Of a DNA stretch of 64,000 nucleotides, positions 15,796-24,767 are shown in pieces. The notes under the pieces were generated by a model. That model was not told the DNA's origin, did not search any database, and saw only the letters and a program-made list of their open reading frames with translations. The stretch is from NCBI GenBank assembly GCA_900116485.1, contig FPAX01000007.1:1-64000 (forward strand), read 5' to 3'. Every line of letters starts with the position of its first letter. The stretch's first letter is position 1. The position numbers and the translations under genes were made by a program. The DNA is from Selenomonas sp. GACV-9. GTDB lineage: Bacteria > Bacillota > Negativicutes > Selenomonadales > Selenomonadaceae.

Positions 15796-16897
15796 GCAGG
15801 AAGAACGGGAGCTGGCGGCGCGGCTGGTCAGTGAGATCAAGGCGTTGGCAGAAAAGACGGGGCGCAAGCTGCGCTTCATGGAGGTCTGCGGCACGCATAC
15901 GGTAGCGATTTTCCGGGCGGGCATCCGCCAGCTGCTGCCAGATAATGTCGAGCTCGTGTCGGGGCCGGGGTGCCCTGTCTGCGTGACGCCTGATGACTAT
16001 ATGGACAAGGCCATCGCCTATGCGCTGCATCCCGATGTCATCATCACGACCTTTGGCGATATGCTGAAGGTTCCAGGCACGAGATCGAGCCTCAGTGAGG
16101 CCAAGACGAATGGCGCGGATATCCGCATCGTCTACTCGCCGCTGGATTCCATCCAGATTGCCAAGGACAATCCTGACAAGAAGGTCGTGTTCCTCGCTGT
16201 CGGTTTTGAGACGACGGCCCCGACAGCGGCAGCTACGGTGCTGGCAGCTGAACAGCAGGGCGTAAATAACCTCTTCATGCTATCGGCCCAGAAACTGGTG
16301 CCGCCGGTCATGGAGGTGCTGCTGAATGACGAGCAGGTCCATGTCGACGGCTTTATCCTGCCGGGGCATGTCTCCGTGGTGACGGGCACAGGCATCTATG
16401 AGCCTATCGTGCAGAAGTATCATGTGCCGGGGGTTGTCACGGGCTTTGAGCCGCTGCAGATCCTGCGAGCCCTCTATCGGCTGGTCAAGCAGGTGGCAGC
16501 TGGTGAGGCCAGGGTGGAAAACGAGTATGAGGAAGTCGTGCGGCCAGAGGGCAATCCCGTATCGCAGCGCATCACCGATACGGTCTATGAGGCTGCTGAC
16601 ACGGGCTGGCGCGGCATGGGCATCGTGCCGCTGTCGGGGCTCAAGATGCGGAGTGAGTACGCGGCCTTTGATATCGAGCAGGTCATGCCGCTGCCGGAAG
16701 GTGAGCTGCCACCGGCCAAGAAGACGGCCTGCCGCTGCGGCGAGGTGCTGCGCGGCATCGTGACGCCGCAGGACTGCCCGCTGTTTGGCAAGGCCTGCGT
16801 GCCTACGCATGCCATCGGGCCCTGCATGGTATCGGTCGAGGGTGTCTGTGCGGCCTGGTTCAAGTATGGACAAGGGAGATTCGAATATGGTAAGTGA
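15788..16897 (+). CDS. hypD: Hydrogenase iron-cofactor scaffold HypD
   Basis: The 369-residue scaffold assembles the Fe(CN)2CO group. Conserved motifs are MEVCGTHTVAIFRAGI, SGPGCPVCVTP, GFETTAPTAA and GFEPLQIL; a C-terminal cluster region has CRCGEVLRG, DCPLFGKACVP and IGPCMVSVEG, which give the [4Fe-4S] ligands. The ATG at 15788 was chosen over an upstream in-frame codon at 15770 because of a TGAGGAG site and the family N-terminus. It overlaps hypC and hypE. Confidence 0.94.
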   Translation: MDKQEERELAARLVSEIKALAEKTGRKLRFMEVCGTHTVAIFRAGIRQLLPDNVELVSGPGCPVCVTPDDYMDKAIAYALHPDVIITTFGDMLKVPGTRSSLSEAKTNGADIRIVYSPLDSIQIAKDNPDKKVVFLAVGFETTAPTAAATVLAAEQQGVNNLFMLSAQKLVPPVMEVLLNDEQVHVDGFILPGHVSVVTGTGIYEPIVQKYHVPGVVTGFEPLQILRALYRLVKQVAAGEARVENEYEEVVRPEGNPVSQRITDTVYEAADTGWRGMGIVPLSGLKMRSEYAAFDIEQVMPLPEGELPPAKKTACRCGEVLRGIVTPQDCPLFGKACVPTHAIGPCMVSVEGVCAAWFKYGQGRFEYGK

Positions 16898-17894
16898 TAA
16901 GGTGACACTCGCGCATGGCGCGGGCGGAAAGATGAGCCAGGAGCTCATGGAAGAAGTCATCCTGCCGGCCTATGGCAATCCGCTGTTGGCGGAGATGCAC
17001 GATGGTGCGCAGGTGCAGATGGGCGGCCAGGTGGCCTTCACGACGGATTCCTATGTGGTGCAGCCGTTGTTCTTTGCGGGCGGCAATATCGGCAAGCTGG
17101 CAGTCTGCGGCACGGTCAACGACCTGGCGATGACGGGGGCAATCCCGCGCTACATTTCGGCGGGGCTCATCATCGAGGAGGGGTTCCCGGTAAAGGAACT
17201 CAAGGAGATACTGGCGACGATGCGCCAGATGGCCGATGAGGCTGGTATCTATATTGTCACAGGCGATACGAAGGTCGTCGAGAAGGGCAAGGCGGACGGC
17301 ATCTTCATCAATACTGCCGGCATCGGCGATGTCATCCGTGGCACGCATATCTCACCGAAGAATGTGAAGCCTGGCATGAAGGTCATCCTGTCGGGCTATA
17401 TCGGCGACCATGCGGCAGCTATCCTGGCTGGCCGTCATGGTCTTACGCTGCCGGATACGGTCAAGACCGACTGCGCACCGCTCTGCCATATGACGCGGGC
17501 AATGCTCGAGGTTGCGCCTGATATCGCTGTATTGCGCGACCCCACTCGCGGCGGTGTGGCGGCGGTGCTCAATGAGATAGCTGTGGCTTCGGATTGCGGT
17601 ATCCTCATCGACGAGGATGCTCTGCCCATCCATGAGGAAGTGCAGGGGGTCTGCGATATCCTTGGCTTCGATCCGCTCTACCTGGCCAATGAAGGCAAGT
17701 GCGTGGCCTTTGTGCCGGCGGAGAAGGCTGAAGAAGTCCTCGCTGTCATGCAGGCCAATAAATACGGCCGCGATGCGCGCATCATCGGCGAGGTCACGGA
17801 GACGGCCAAGGGCCAGGTCGGCCTGCGCACGGCTATTGGCGGCATCCGCGTCGTTGATATGCCGCTTGGCAACCTCGTGCCGCGTATCTGCTGA
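16887..17894 (+). CDS. hypE: Carbamoyl dehydratase HypE
   Basis: The 335-residue protein dehydrates a carbamoylated C-terminal cysteine to thiocyanate, the source of the cyanide ligands. It begins MVSDKVTLAHGAGGKMS and ends with the diagnostic PRIC, placing the reactive cysteine last. ATP-binding segments include DPTRGGVAAVLNE. An in-frame frame runs further upstream inside hypD, but the ATG at 16887 follows AAGGGAG and gives the right length. HypF, which supplies the carbamoyl group, is not in this operon. Confidence 0.94.
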   Translation: MVSDKVTLAHGAGGKMSQELMEEVILPAYGNPLLAEMHDGAQVQMGGQVAFTTDSYVVQPLFFAGGNIGKLAVCGTVNDLAMTGAIPRYISAGLIIEEGFPVKELKEILATMRQMADEAGIYIVTGDTKVVEKGKADGIFINTAGIGDVIRGTHISPKNVKPGMKVILSGYIGDHAAAILAGRHGLTLPDTVKTDCAPLCHMTRAMLEVAPDIAVLRDPTRGGVAAVLNEIAVASDCGILIDEDALPIHEEVQGVCDILGFDPLYLANEGKCVAFVPAEKAEEVLAVMQANKYGRDARIIGEVTETAKGQVGLRTAIGGIRVVDMPLGNLVPRIC

Positions 17895-17924
17895 TCATCT
17901 CGGTAAATCTTAATCTTGTGGCTA

Positions 17925-17954
17925 TTGACGCTTATGGGCAAACTCTTCTATAAT
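17925..17954 (+). promoter_or_regulatory. Promoter of the secreted-protein gene at 18.0 kb
   Basis: TTGACG, an 18-base spacer and TATAAT, about 45 bases before the start codon. This is one of the best consensus matches in the window. No terminator is evident between hypE and this promoter. Confidence 0.75.
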
Positions 17955-18000
17955 GGAAATCGTTTGAAGACTCTAGACTATAGAAGGAAGCGAAAGATTG

Positions 18001-18468
18001 ATGATAAAGAAGCGTGTCCTGCCGTTTTTACTGATGGCCATGGTGTTCTTTAGCGGCACCTGCCTGGCAGAGAATATGCAGTTCGTGGATGCCAATGGCG
18101 CAACGGGCTACTATGTCGACGTGGACTCCATCGAGTTCTCGACTGACAAGGTATGGATACAGCCGGATCCGATCCCGGCCAAGGAGCCAGGCAAACCCTC
18201 GGTGGTACCCAAGGGCTATATGGCTGAGGTGGAGCTGGTGACGGCACGCGTGGCCGTCATCAAGGCTCGCCAGAACCGCCGGTTCATCTATCGCATGCGG
18301 TTCAATCCGACGCTGTCGACGTATCAGATCCTGTCGTCGGTTACCCAGCAGTATGACACGCGTGCGACGCTGCAGACCGATAATACGCCGCTTACGGCTA
18401 CAGGGTATACGGTGGCGTCGCCGATGCATGAGATGGTGGACTTCATCTATGAGCAGCCACGAAAATAA
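18001..18468 (+). CDS. Small secreted protein, possibly surface-adhesin E-like
   Basis: The 155-residue protein has a signal peptide (MIKKRVLPFLLMAMVFF, then cleavage near TCLA-EN). The mature part contains YYVDVDSIEFSTDKVW near the start and alternating beta-like segments (AEVELVTARVAVIK, FIYRMRFNPTLSTYQILS), ending in MVDFIYEQPRK. This pattern resembles the surface-adhesin protein E family, in which a WxxV..YYVD region recurs, but the match is weak. It has its own promoter and terminator. A TTG three bases upstream could also serve as start. Periplasmic or outer-membrane location is inferred. Confidence 0.65.
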   Translation: MIKKRVLPFLLMAMVFFSGTCLAENMQFVDANGATGYYVDVDSIEFSTDKVWIQPDPIPAKEPGKPSVVPKGYMAEVELVTARVAVIKARQNRRFIYRMRFNPTLSTYQILSSVTQQYDTRATLQTDNTPLTATGYTVASPMHEMVDFIYEQPRK

Positions 18469-18473
18469 TGAGC

Positions 18474-18509
18474 AAAGAGCTTCCTCTGCCCCAAGAGGAG
18501 GCTCTTTTC
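18474..18509 (+). terminator. Terminator after the 18.0 kb secreted-protein gene
   Basis: AAAGAGCTTCCTCT pairs with AGAGGAGGCTCTTTT (one mismatch-type G-U), ending in T4. Confidence 0.8.
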
Positions 18510-18564
18510 AGATGGCGGCAGTAGGGATAAAGATTCTTTTTACCAACCTGCGGGAGGGATTCAT

Positions 18565-19512
18565 ATGACTGAGCATGCTGCACTGAAGCAGCGGACAGCC
18601 TGGCTGTCCATTTTTTCGAATACGACCCTTGTGGTCATGAAGCTGATTGTCGGCCTCTATGTCGGGGCTGTGAGCCTTGTCTCTGAGGCCTTGCATTCGG
18701 GTGTCGACCTCGTTGCGGCGCTCATTGCGTTCTGGGCGGTCAAGAAATCGCTGGTGCCGCCTGATGAGGAGCATGACTATGGACATGGCAAGTTCGAGAA
18801 CCTCTCGGCAGCGGTGGAGGCGCTGCTGATTGTCGGTGCGGCCATCGGCATCGTCTACGAATCGGCGCAGAAGTTCCAGTCGGCTGAGGTCCCGGAAGCG
18901 TTGGGCTACGGCATCGCCATCATGCTCGTATCGATAGTCGTCAATATCCTTGTCTCGCGGCGGCTGATCCATGTCGCCAGAGTCACGGGCTCCCAGGCTC
19001 TCGAGGCTGATGGCCTGCACTTGCAGTCGGATGTCTGGACGTCGGTCGGCGTCCTTATCGGTCTGGCCCTCATGCAGCTTACTGGCTGGGCCTGGCTGGA
19101 CCCGGTCATCGCCATCCTCGTTGCGGGCATCATCTTCCGGGCGGGCTGGCATATGGTCACCGAGTCGGCCATGGAGCTTACCGATGCGAGTCTGCCCGCT
19201 GAGCAGGAGCAGCGCATCACCCAAATCATCGAGAGCGTTCCCGAGGTGCGCAGCTGCCACTGCCTGCGCACGCGCAAGTCGGGCTCCTACAAGCTGCTGG
19301 ATGTCCATGTGCTGTTTGATGGCAACATGCATCTTTCCCATGTCCATGCGGTCTGCGACGAGCTCGAGGAGCTTATTCGCGCGGAGCTCGGCACCTTTGA
19401 TATCCTGATCCATCCAGAGCCAGATGGCTCCCATGCCCCTGAGACGAAATCCAGCCATTATGAGGAGTCGCAGCAGAAACAAGGGGCTGAGGCGGATTTA
19501 AGCCGGCATTAA
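18565..19512 (+). CDS. Cation diffusion facilitator (CDF) metal transporter
   Basis: The 315-residue protein has six membrane segments and a C-terminal cytoplasmic domain. Metal-site motifs are HSGVD in segment 2 (SEALHSGVDLVAA) and the DYGHGKFE motif after it, and a second HxxxD-like site (EALEADGLHLQSDVWTSVG) in segment 5. CDF proteins export Zn2+, Fe2+ or Mn2+ in exchange for protons. The residue pattern HSGVD resembles the Zn/Fe groups but is not decisive. It is monocistronic, with GGGAGGG before the ATG. Confidence 0.9.
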   Translation: MTEHAALKQRTAWLSIFSNTTLVVMKLIVGLYVGAVSLVSEALHSGVDLVAALIAFWAVKKSLVPPDEEHDYGHGKFENLSAAVEALLIVGAAIGIVYESAQKFQSAEVPEALGYGIAIMLVSIVVNILVSRRLIHVARVTGSQALEADGLHLQSDVWTSVGVLIGLALMQLTGWAWLDPVIAILVAGIIFRAGWHMVTESAMELTDASLPAEQEQRITQIIESVPEVRSCHCLRTRKSGSYKLLDVHVLFDGNMHLSHVHAVCDELEELIRAELGTFDILIHPEPDGSHAPETKSSHYEESQQKQGAEADLSRH

Positions 19513-19598
19513 TCGGTCTTTTAGCAGGATTTCAAGTTTTTTGGCTGGAAATATGGTACAATGAATACCGAGTTCATTTTGAAACGGAGGAGATAGTA

Positions 19599-20525
19599 AT
19601 GAGATTCCGCAAAGTATGCAGTATGTTTTTGAGCACGGTGCTGCTGGCATCGTCCATGAGCATGGCCGCTGCCGCCACGCCGGCCACGGTGCAGGACAAG
19701 CTGGCCATGATCGAGAAGGATACCTATGGCGTCGAGCAGACCGGAGCCATAACGGAGCGCATCGATAAACTCGAACGCGACTACAACGGCGCGCATCGCA
19801 CGGGCAGCATGATGGCCCGGGTCGATGCCATCTACCATGACCTCTATACCAACGGTTCGACCCCGTCGACCATTGCGGAGCTCAATGCTATCGAGTGGAA
19901 TATCGATCATGAGGTCAGCATGAATCCGGTCGAGAAACGCGTCGCCGATATGGAGATGTCCATCAACGGCAAGACGGCTGAAGGTTCCTATGATCAGCGC
20001 ATCAAGGAGCTGGCAAAACTGTCCTTCGGTTCCGAGACGCTGCCGGTGGAGCAGGTCAATGTTCCGGCTAATACGCTCATCAAGGTGGCCCTCGTCGACC
20101 CGGTCAATGCCAAGAACCTCAAGGCCGGAGATACTGTTCGTTTTAAAGTAGCCAAAGATGTCATCGTGAACAACCGTCTGGTGTTCGCCAAGGGCGCACC
20201 GGGCGAAGGCAAGGTCCAGAAGGTGGAGCAGGCCAAGAATTTCGGCCGCAATGCCGAGGTGAAGATCGACTTCTACAAGACGAAGGCCATCGAAGGTACC
20301 GATGTGGACACGCTGCTCGGTGCTGAGGCCGAAAAAGAGATGAAGAATCTGGCCATGGCCGCTGGTGCAAGCCTTGCCGGCATGGTAATCCTCGGCCCAA
20401 TCGGCATCATCGGTGGTGCGTTTGTCAAAGGCAAGAACATCGACCTGCCGGAGGGCACGGAGTTCTATATCCAGACTAAGGCCGATACGATGCTTTACGG
20501 CGTAGCTACGACGACGGCCGAGTGA
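19599..20525 (+). CDS. Secreted protein with N-terminal repeats, unknown function
   Basis: The 308-residue protein has a signal peptide (about residues 1-25, ending MAAAA). Three degenerate repeats of about 20 residues follow: IEKDTYGVEQTGAITERID, LERDYNGAHRTGSMMARVD and MEMSINGKTAEGSYDQRIK, sharing E-x-[DS]-x2-G-x4-[TG]-x5-R-[IV]-[DK]. Then comes a beta-rich domain with VPANTLIKVALVDPVNAKN and GAPGEGKVQKVEQAKNFG, and a glycine-rich hydrophobic stretch (AGASLAGMVILGPIGIIGG) near 255-275. I do not recognise the family. Its position upstream of an LptD-like gene suggests a cell-envelope role. An extended -10 (TACAAT, 19557-19562) precedes it. Confidence 0.75.
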   Translation: MRFRKVCSMFLSTVLLASSMSMAAAATPATVQDKLAMIEKDTYGVEQTGAITERIDKLERDYNGAHRTGSMMARVDAIYHDLYTNGSTPSTIAELNAIEWNIDHEVSMNPVEKRVADMEMSINGKTAEGSYDQRIKELAKLSFGSETLPVEQVNVPANTLIKVALVDPVNAKNLKAGDTVRFKVAKDVIVNNRLVFAKGAPGEGKVQKVEQAKNFGRNAEVKIDFYKTKAIEGTDVDTLLGAEAEKEMKNLAMAAGASLAGMVILGPIGIIGGAFVKGKNIDLPEGTEFYIQTKADTMLYGVATTTAE

Positions 20526-20544
20526 TTGAGATGAATATGCTGGA

Positions 20545-20581
20545 GGTCCGCTGGCTCAAGATGAGGGTCAGCGGACTTTTT
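20545..20581 (+). terminator. Terminator after the repeat-containing secreted protein
   Basis: GGTCCGCTG pairs with CAGCGGACT across a 15-base loop, followed by T5. Confidence 0.85.
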
Positions 20582-20598
20582 GCTGTCGTTCCTTTTTA

Positions 20599-20627
20599 TT
20601 GCGGGAAATGCATTTCTGTTATATTAT
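20599..20627 (+). promoter_or_regulatory. Promoter of the LptD-like/LPS-core operon
   Basis: TTGCGG, exactly 17 bases, then TATTAT, about 50 bases before the start codon. No terminator is seen until well into the heptose genes, so this may drive the whole LPS-core operon. Confidence 0.65.
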
Positions 20628-20678
20628 TAAAGTAGTGTGTTTAATTTCAAACGTATTGTACAGAAGGAGACCCTTTTG

Positions 20679-22217
20679 ATGAATAGCAACCAGAAAATAC
20701 TGGCGGGGATGGCGGTGGCAGCCGCTGTGTTCCCGGTCGTGTCAGGAACAGCCTATGCGGCGTATTCGGCGGACTCGGATACGGGCATCGAGGCGCTTGA
20801 TTATATCGAGAATGAGCGCATCGCAGAGCGTCAGCGCCGCTTGACGGATGAGCAGAAGAAACTGCTTGAGGATGCGGCGAATATGGAAAAACATTTGCGG
20901 CAGCCACTGGCTAAAGACAAGCCGATGCCGGTGGCCTTTGAAGGTGAAGACCTCACCTATGACCAACGTGACGGCAGTTTCATCGCCAAGGGCAAGGTGG
21001 ATATCCTGCAGATGGATGCGCACCGTTTCCAGGGTGAGGAAGTCACGGGCAATACGGTAAAGCAGGAAATCGATATCCCTGACAAGGCCCATATCCTGCA
21101 GATGACGCCAGGACAGATGCGCGTGACCCTCGATGGCTACAAAGCGCACTACAACTATGGTACGAAGACCGGTACGCTGGAAAATGTCAAAGGCAAGGCT
21201 GATGCCCATTACATCACGGGCAAGCGGTTCGAGTTCTATCCGGACCATATGGTGGTATACGAAGGCACGCAGACAAAATGCGGTGCGAAATCGCCAGACT
21301 ATCATCTGAGTGCCAAGAAGATCACCATGTACCCGAATGACAAGATCGTCATGGAGAATGTTTCCTTCTGGCTCAAGAAGGTCAAGATCTATTCGCGCAA
21401 GCGTTATGTTGTCGATATCCGTCCAGGGGCTGGCAATGGGAAATATCCTTATCCGCGTGTTGGCTACAATACCGATGACAAGCTGACATTCAGCTGGGAT
21501 CTGTCTTTCCCTTTGCTGGATAATGTTGCTGCCAATGCGAATATCTATATCACAGGTGCCGATGGCTGGCGCAGCAACTACGATGTGACCTGGTCGAACA
21601 AGAAGATGGCAACGGGCATCACCTATGGCTATTTCGAGGACAGCGACAACCGCTGGATCCGCAAGCAGCCAGCGGTGTTCTGGCGCTATGGCGACCATAT
21701 CGGCGACAGCCATTTCACTTATAAGCTCTATACGGAGTATGGCCGCTGGTATGGTTCGGGGATCCACAGCAATCACAGCTACTATTCAGCAACTTTGGGC
21801 TATGATCCCATCAAGTTCCATCGTTATACGCTTTATCTGAACCTTGGCTATAATATCACGCGGGAATCGTATGATGATTCGCGTGTGGCAGGCATCAAGG
21901 CTGATGCCGTGCTGACGAAGGACTTCAATGACCGTTGGGCAGCTTATGCTGGCTATCACTACAGCCGGAAGGATGCCGCAAGTTCCCTGTTCAATTTCGA
22001 TACAGACGATTACCGCCGCAAGCTTGAGGGCGGGTTCAGCTACCGCGTCGACGAGAAGAACCGTCTGGCAGTTGGCACGAAGTACGATCTCGATCATGGC
22101 AAGTGGAAGAATATCGATTATTATTGGTATCATGATATGCATTGTGCGGAGTCGATCGTACGTTATAAATCCTTGCATAATCAGATCAGTGTACGCTTCC
22201 AGTTCACACCGTGGTAA
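20679..22217 (+). CDS. lptD: LPS-assembly outer-membrane protein, LptD/OstA family
   Basis: The 512-residue product has a signal peptide (through GTAYA) and an N-terminal OstA/LptA-like domain (residues about 70-190), with repeated beta motifs such as VAFEGEDLTYDQRDGSFIAKG and MTPGQMRVTLDGYKAHYNYG. The rest is rich in aromatic, alternating beta strands ending in Trp, as expected for an outer-membrane barrel. LptD inserts LPS into the outer leaflet. It is shorter than proteobacterial LptD (about 780). The start ATG at 20679 follows GAAGGAG; a longer frame from 20637 lacks this. Heptose genes follow directly. Confidence 0.8.
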   Translation: MNSNQKILAGMAVAAAVFPVVSGTAYAAYSADSDTGIEALDYIENERIAERQRRLTDEQKKLLEDAANMEKHLRQPLAKDKPMPVAFEGEDLTYDQRDGSFIAKGKVDILQMDAHRFQGEEVTGNTVKQEIDIPDKAHILQMTPGQMRVTLDGYKAHYNYGTKTGTLENVKGKADAHYITGKRFEFYPDHMVVYEGTQTKCGAKSPDYHLSAKKITMYPNDKIVMENVSFWLKKVKIYSRKRYVVDIRPGAGNGKYPYPRVGYNTDDKLTFSWDLSFPLLDNVAANANIYITGADGWRSNYDVTWSNKKMATGITYGYFEDSDNRWIRKQPAVFWRYGDHIGDSHFTYKLYTEYGRWYGSGIHSNHSYYSATLGYDPIKFHRYTLYLNLGYNITRESYDDSRVAGIKADAVLTKDFNDRWAAYAGYHYSRKDAASSLFNFDTDDYRRKLEGGFSYRVDEKNRLAVGTKYDLDHGKWKNIDYYWYHDMHCAESIVRYKSLHNQISVRFQFTPW

Positions 22218-22258
22218 GCAGGAACATAGAACAATTATCTACCGAAGAAGGTTGAATC

Positions 22259-23248
22259 ATGAAGAAAGAACTGGCTCCAATCTTAGAGGAAATCCAGGGA
22301 CAGAATATACTCGTCATCGGCGATATGGTGGCCGATATCTATCTTGATGGCCGCATCTCACGCATCTCGCGGGAGGCACCGGTGCTCGTGCTCGAGCAGG
22401 CCGGTGAGAAGATCATCGCAGGCGGTGCGGCCAATGTGGTCAATAACGTGGCGACCCTGGGCGGCAATGTCTTTGCCGTTGGCCTTGTCGGGCTCGACTC
22501 GGCAGCGCGCGGCCTCAAGGAAGCGCTCGAGAAGAATGGGGCCCATACCGATGGCCTGTTCTGCGATGAGAAGCGTCCGACCATCTCGAAGACCCGGGTC
22601 ATCGCGGGCGGCCGGGCGACGGTCAGCCAGCAGATCGTGCGCATCGACAAGGAGAGCCATGAGCCCATGACGCCGGCTTTCGAGTCGCAGATCATGCAGT
22701 ATATCAAAGCTCTGCTGCCGAAAGTAAAGGGCGTCGTCATCAGCGACTACGGCTCGGGGACAGTTACGCCAAAGCTTTCGCAGCAGCTTATCAGCTGGTG
22801 CCGCCGCCACGGCATCCCGAGCATGGTGGATTCACGCTATGACATCCACCGGTTCAAGGACATCGGCTATGTCAAGCAGAACGACGCGGAGCTGGCGGCT
22901 GCGGTAGGCAGGGATCTGGCGACGGAGGAGGATATCTATGCGGCTGGGCAGGAGCTTTTAGAGGAACTGCAGGCCGATGGTGTCCTGGTGACGCGGGGCG
23001 AGTATGGCATGGTCCTTTTGGAAAAGGATGGTGCCATCCACAACATCCCCGTGTCGGACAAGAGCGAGGTATTCGATGTATCAGGTGCTGGCGATACCTG
23101 CGTGGCGACGGTCATCCTGGCCCTGGCTGCAGGCGTGGAGCCGGCAAGGGCAGCCGAGCTTTCCAATATCGCCAGCGGCATCGCCGTGCGCAAGCTGGGC
23201 ACGGCTACTGTCAGCAAGGCGGAGCTGGCCGCTGCATTAGGGAAATGA
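22259..23248 (+). CDS. rfaE1: D-glycero-beta-D-manno-heptose-7-phosphate kinase (HldE domain 1 type)
   Basis: The 329-residue PfkB-family kinase matches the first half of HldE, phosphorylating heptose 7-phosphate at C1. Motifs are SRISREAPVLVLE and IIAGGAANVVNNVATLGGN near the N-terminus and the anion-hole motif DVSGAGDTCVATV near residues 270-282. The nucleotidyltransferase half is a separate gene right after it, so the bifunctional enzyme is split here. A second kinase of the same type lies at 27953. GAAGAAGG precedes the ATG. Confidence 0.88.
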   Translation: MKKELAPILEEIQGQNILVIGDMVADIYLDGRISRISREAPVLVLEQAGEKIIAGGAANVVNNVATLGGNVFAVGLVGLDSAARGLKEALEKNGAHTDGLFCDEKRPTISKTRVIAGGRATVSQQIVRIDKESHEPMTPAFESQIMQYIKALLPKVKGVVISDYGSGTVTPKLSQQLISWCRRHGIPSMVDSRYDIHRFKDIGYVKQNDAELAAAVGRDLATEEDIYAAGQELLEELQADGVLVTRGEYGMVLLEKDGAIHNIPVSDKSEVFDVSGAGDTCVATVILALAAGVEPARAAELSNIASGIAVRKLGTATVSKAELAAALGK

Positions 23249-23260
23249 TGAGGGAATGAA

Positions 23261-23734
23261 ATGCTGATATCTAAGGATGATATCGCCGCTTTCTGCGAGG
23301 TACTGCGCAAGGGCGGCAAGAAAGTCGTGTTCACCAATGGCTGCTTCGACATCCTGCATGCCGGCCATGTGACGTATCTGGAGAAGGCACGCTCCTTTGG
23401 CGACTGCCTGGTGCTCGGGCTCAATAACGATGCATCGGTGCGAGCCAACAAGGGGCCGACGCGGCCCATCAACAGCGAGCTTGACCGTGCGAAGGTCGTC
23501 GGTGCCTTGAAGGCCGTCGACTATGTGGTGCTGTTCGGTGAGCAGACGGCGGAAACGCTGATTGCCAAGGTCAGGCCGGACATCTATGTCAAGGGCGGCG
23601 ACTATACGCTGGAGACTCTGCCGGAGGCGAAGATCGTGCAGAGCTACGGCGGGCGGGTTGAGTTTGTCCAGATGGTCGAAGGCCGCTCGACGAGCAATGT
23701 GATCCGCAAGATCCAGCAGGGGGAGAACGAGTAA
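23261..23734 (+). CDS. rfaE2: Heptose 1-phosphate adenylyltransferase (HldE domain 2 type)
   Basis: The 157-residue enzyme matches the cytidylyltransferase-like half of HldE that makes ADP-D-glycero-beta-D-manno-heptose. The nucleotide-binding HxGH motif is in FDILHAGHVTYLEKA, and the second signature is SRSTSNVIRKI-like at the end (EGRSTSNVIRKI). It follows rfaE1 by 12 bases and precedes a heptosyltransferase, so it belongs to the same operon. Confidence 0.9.
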   Translation: MLISKDDIAAFCEVLRKGGKKVVFTNGCFDILHAGHVTYLEKARSFGDCLVLGLNNDASVRANKGPTRPINSELDRAKVVGALKAVDYVVLFGEQTAETLIAKVRPDIYVKGGDYTLETLPEAKIVQSYGGRVEFVQMVEGRSTSNVIRKIQQGENE

Positions 23735-23744
23735 GGAAGCACGT

Positions 23745-24767
23745 ATGAAAAATATACTGGTAGTAAAACTCAGTGCCATAGGCGACGTCATCCATGCATT
23801 GCCGGTCTCCTATGCCATCAAGGAAACGTATCCGGATGCGCATCTGACCTGGGTCGTGGAGCCGCCGGCTTATGACCTGTTGACGATGAATCCCTATATC
23901 GATGAAATCATCGTCTTTGAAAAGAAGAAGTTCAAATCCATCGGCGGGTTCCTCAGCAACTATGGGCCGCTCAAGCGCAAGATCCAGCAGCGCCGCTACG
24001 ATGCGGTGCTGGATCTGCAGGGGCTGTTCAAGTCGGCGGCTATCGCCCGCCTCGGCCAGGCGCCGGTAAAGCTCGGCATGTGCAACATGCGCGAGTTCAG
24101 TGACAAGATCTCAAAACCTGTCATCGGGCCCAATGCCCAGGGGCATATTGTCGAGCGTTACCTCGATGTGGCGCGGGCCATTGGCTGCCGCGTCGATCAG
24201 GTGCGGTTCCCCCTCGAGGTTCCCGAGCGGGAGGCAGAGCTCACCCAGCGGATCTTCAGCCAGGCGGGGGCCAACATGGGCAATCCCTATGTGGTCTTTG
24301 CCATTGGTGCCAACTGGCCCAACAAGCGCTGGCCGGTGGAAAGCTTTGCCGAGCTCTCCGACTGGCTCTATGAGCGGCGCTTGATCCCAGTTCTCGTGGG
24401 CGGCGGTGTCGTCGATGAGCAGCGGGCCGCCGAGATCTGTGCGCAGACGGAAATCCCGCCGATAGATCTCGTAGGCCGCACGAACTTCAAGCAGCTCACC
24501 TATATCCTGCAGAATGCTCAGCTCGTCATCGGCGGCGATACGGGGCCGGTGCATCTTTCCGCCGGTGTCGGCACGAATACCATCATGCTCATGGGCCCCA
24601 CTGATGCGAACCGCAATGGCCCCTACGGGCAGATGGAAAACGCGATCGAGGTTGACCGGGCCTGCAAGTACTGCTGGAAACGTGCCTGCCCCAAGCAGCT
24701 TGACTGCCTGGCGAATATCCAGGTTCAGCAGGTTTGTGAGTCTATAAAGAAAGTCTTGCGGTTATGA
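23745..24767 (+). CDS. waaC: LPS heptosyltransferase I-like (GT9)
   Basis: The 340-residue GT9 enzyme starts with the family signature ILVVKLSAIGDVIHALPV. A C-terminal donor-site region contains VIGGDTGPVHLSAGVGT. Such enzymes add heptose from ADP-heptose to the Kdo-lipid A core on the cytoplasmic side. The GDVIHALP variant is typical of WaaC rather than WaaF. A C-terminal cysteine set (CKYCWKRACPKQLDC) is unusual but common in GT9 proteins of this phylum. Its stop overlaps the next start by four bases. Confidence 0.85.
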   Translation: MKNILVVKLSAIGDVIHALPVSYAIKETYPDAHLTWVVEPPAYDLLTMNPYIDEIIVFEKKKFKSIGGFLSNYGPLKRKIQQRRYDAVLDLQGLFKSAAIARLGQAPVKLGMCNMREFSDKISKPVIGPNAQGHIVERYLDVARAIGCRVDQVRFPLEVPEREAELTQRIFSQAGANMGNPYVVFAIGANWPNKRWPVESFAELSDWLYERRLIPVLVGGGVVDEQRAAEICAQTEIPPIDLVGRTNFKQLTYILQNAQLVIGGDTGPVHLSAGVGTNTIMLMGPTDANRNGPYGQMENAIEVDRACKYCWKRACPKQLDCLANIQVQQVCESIKKVLRL

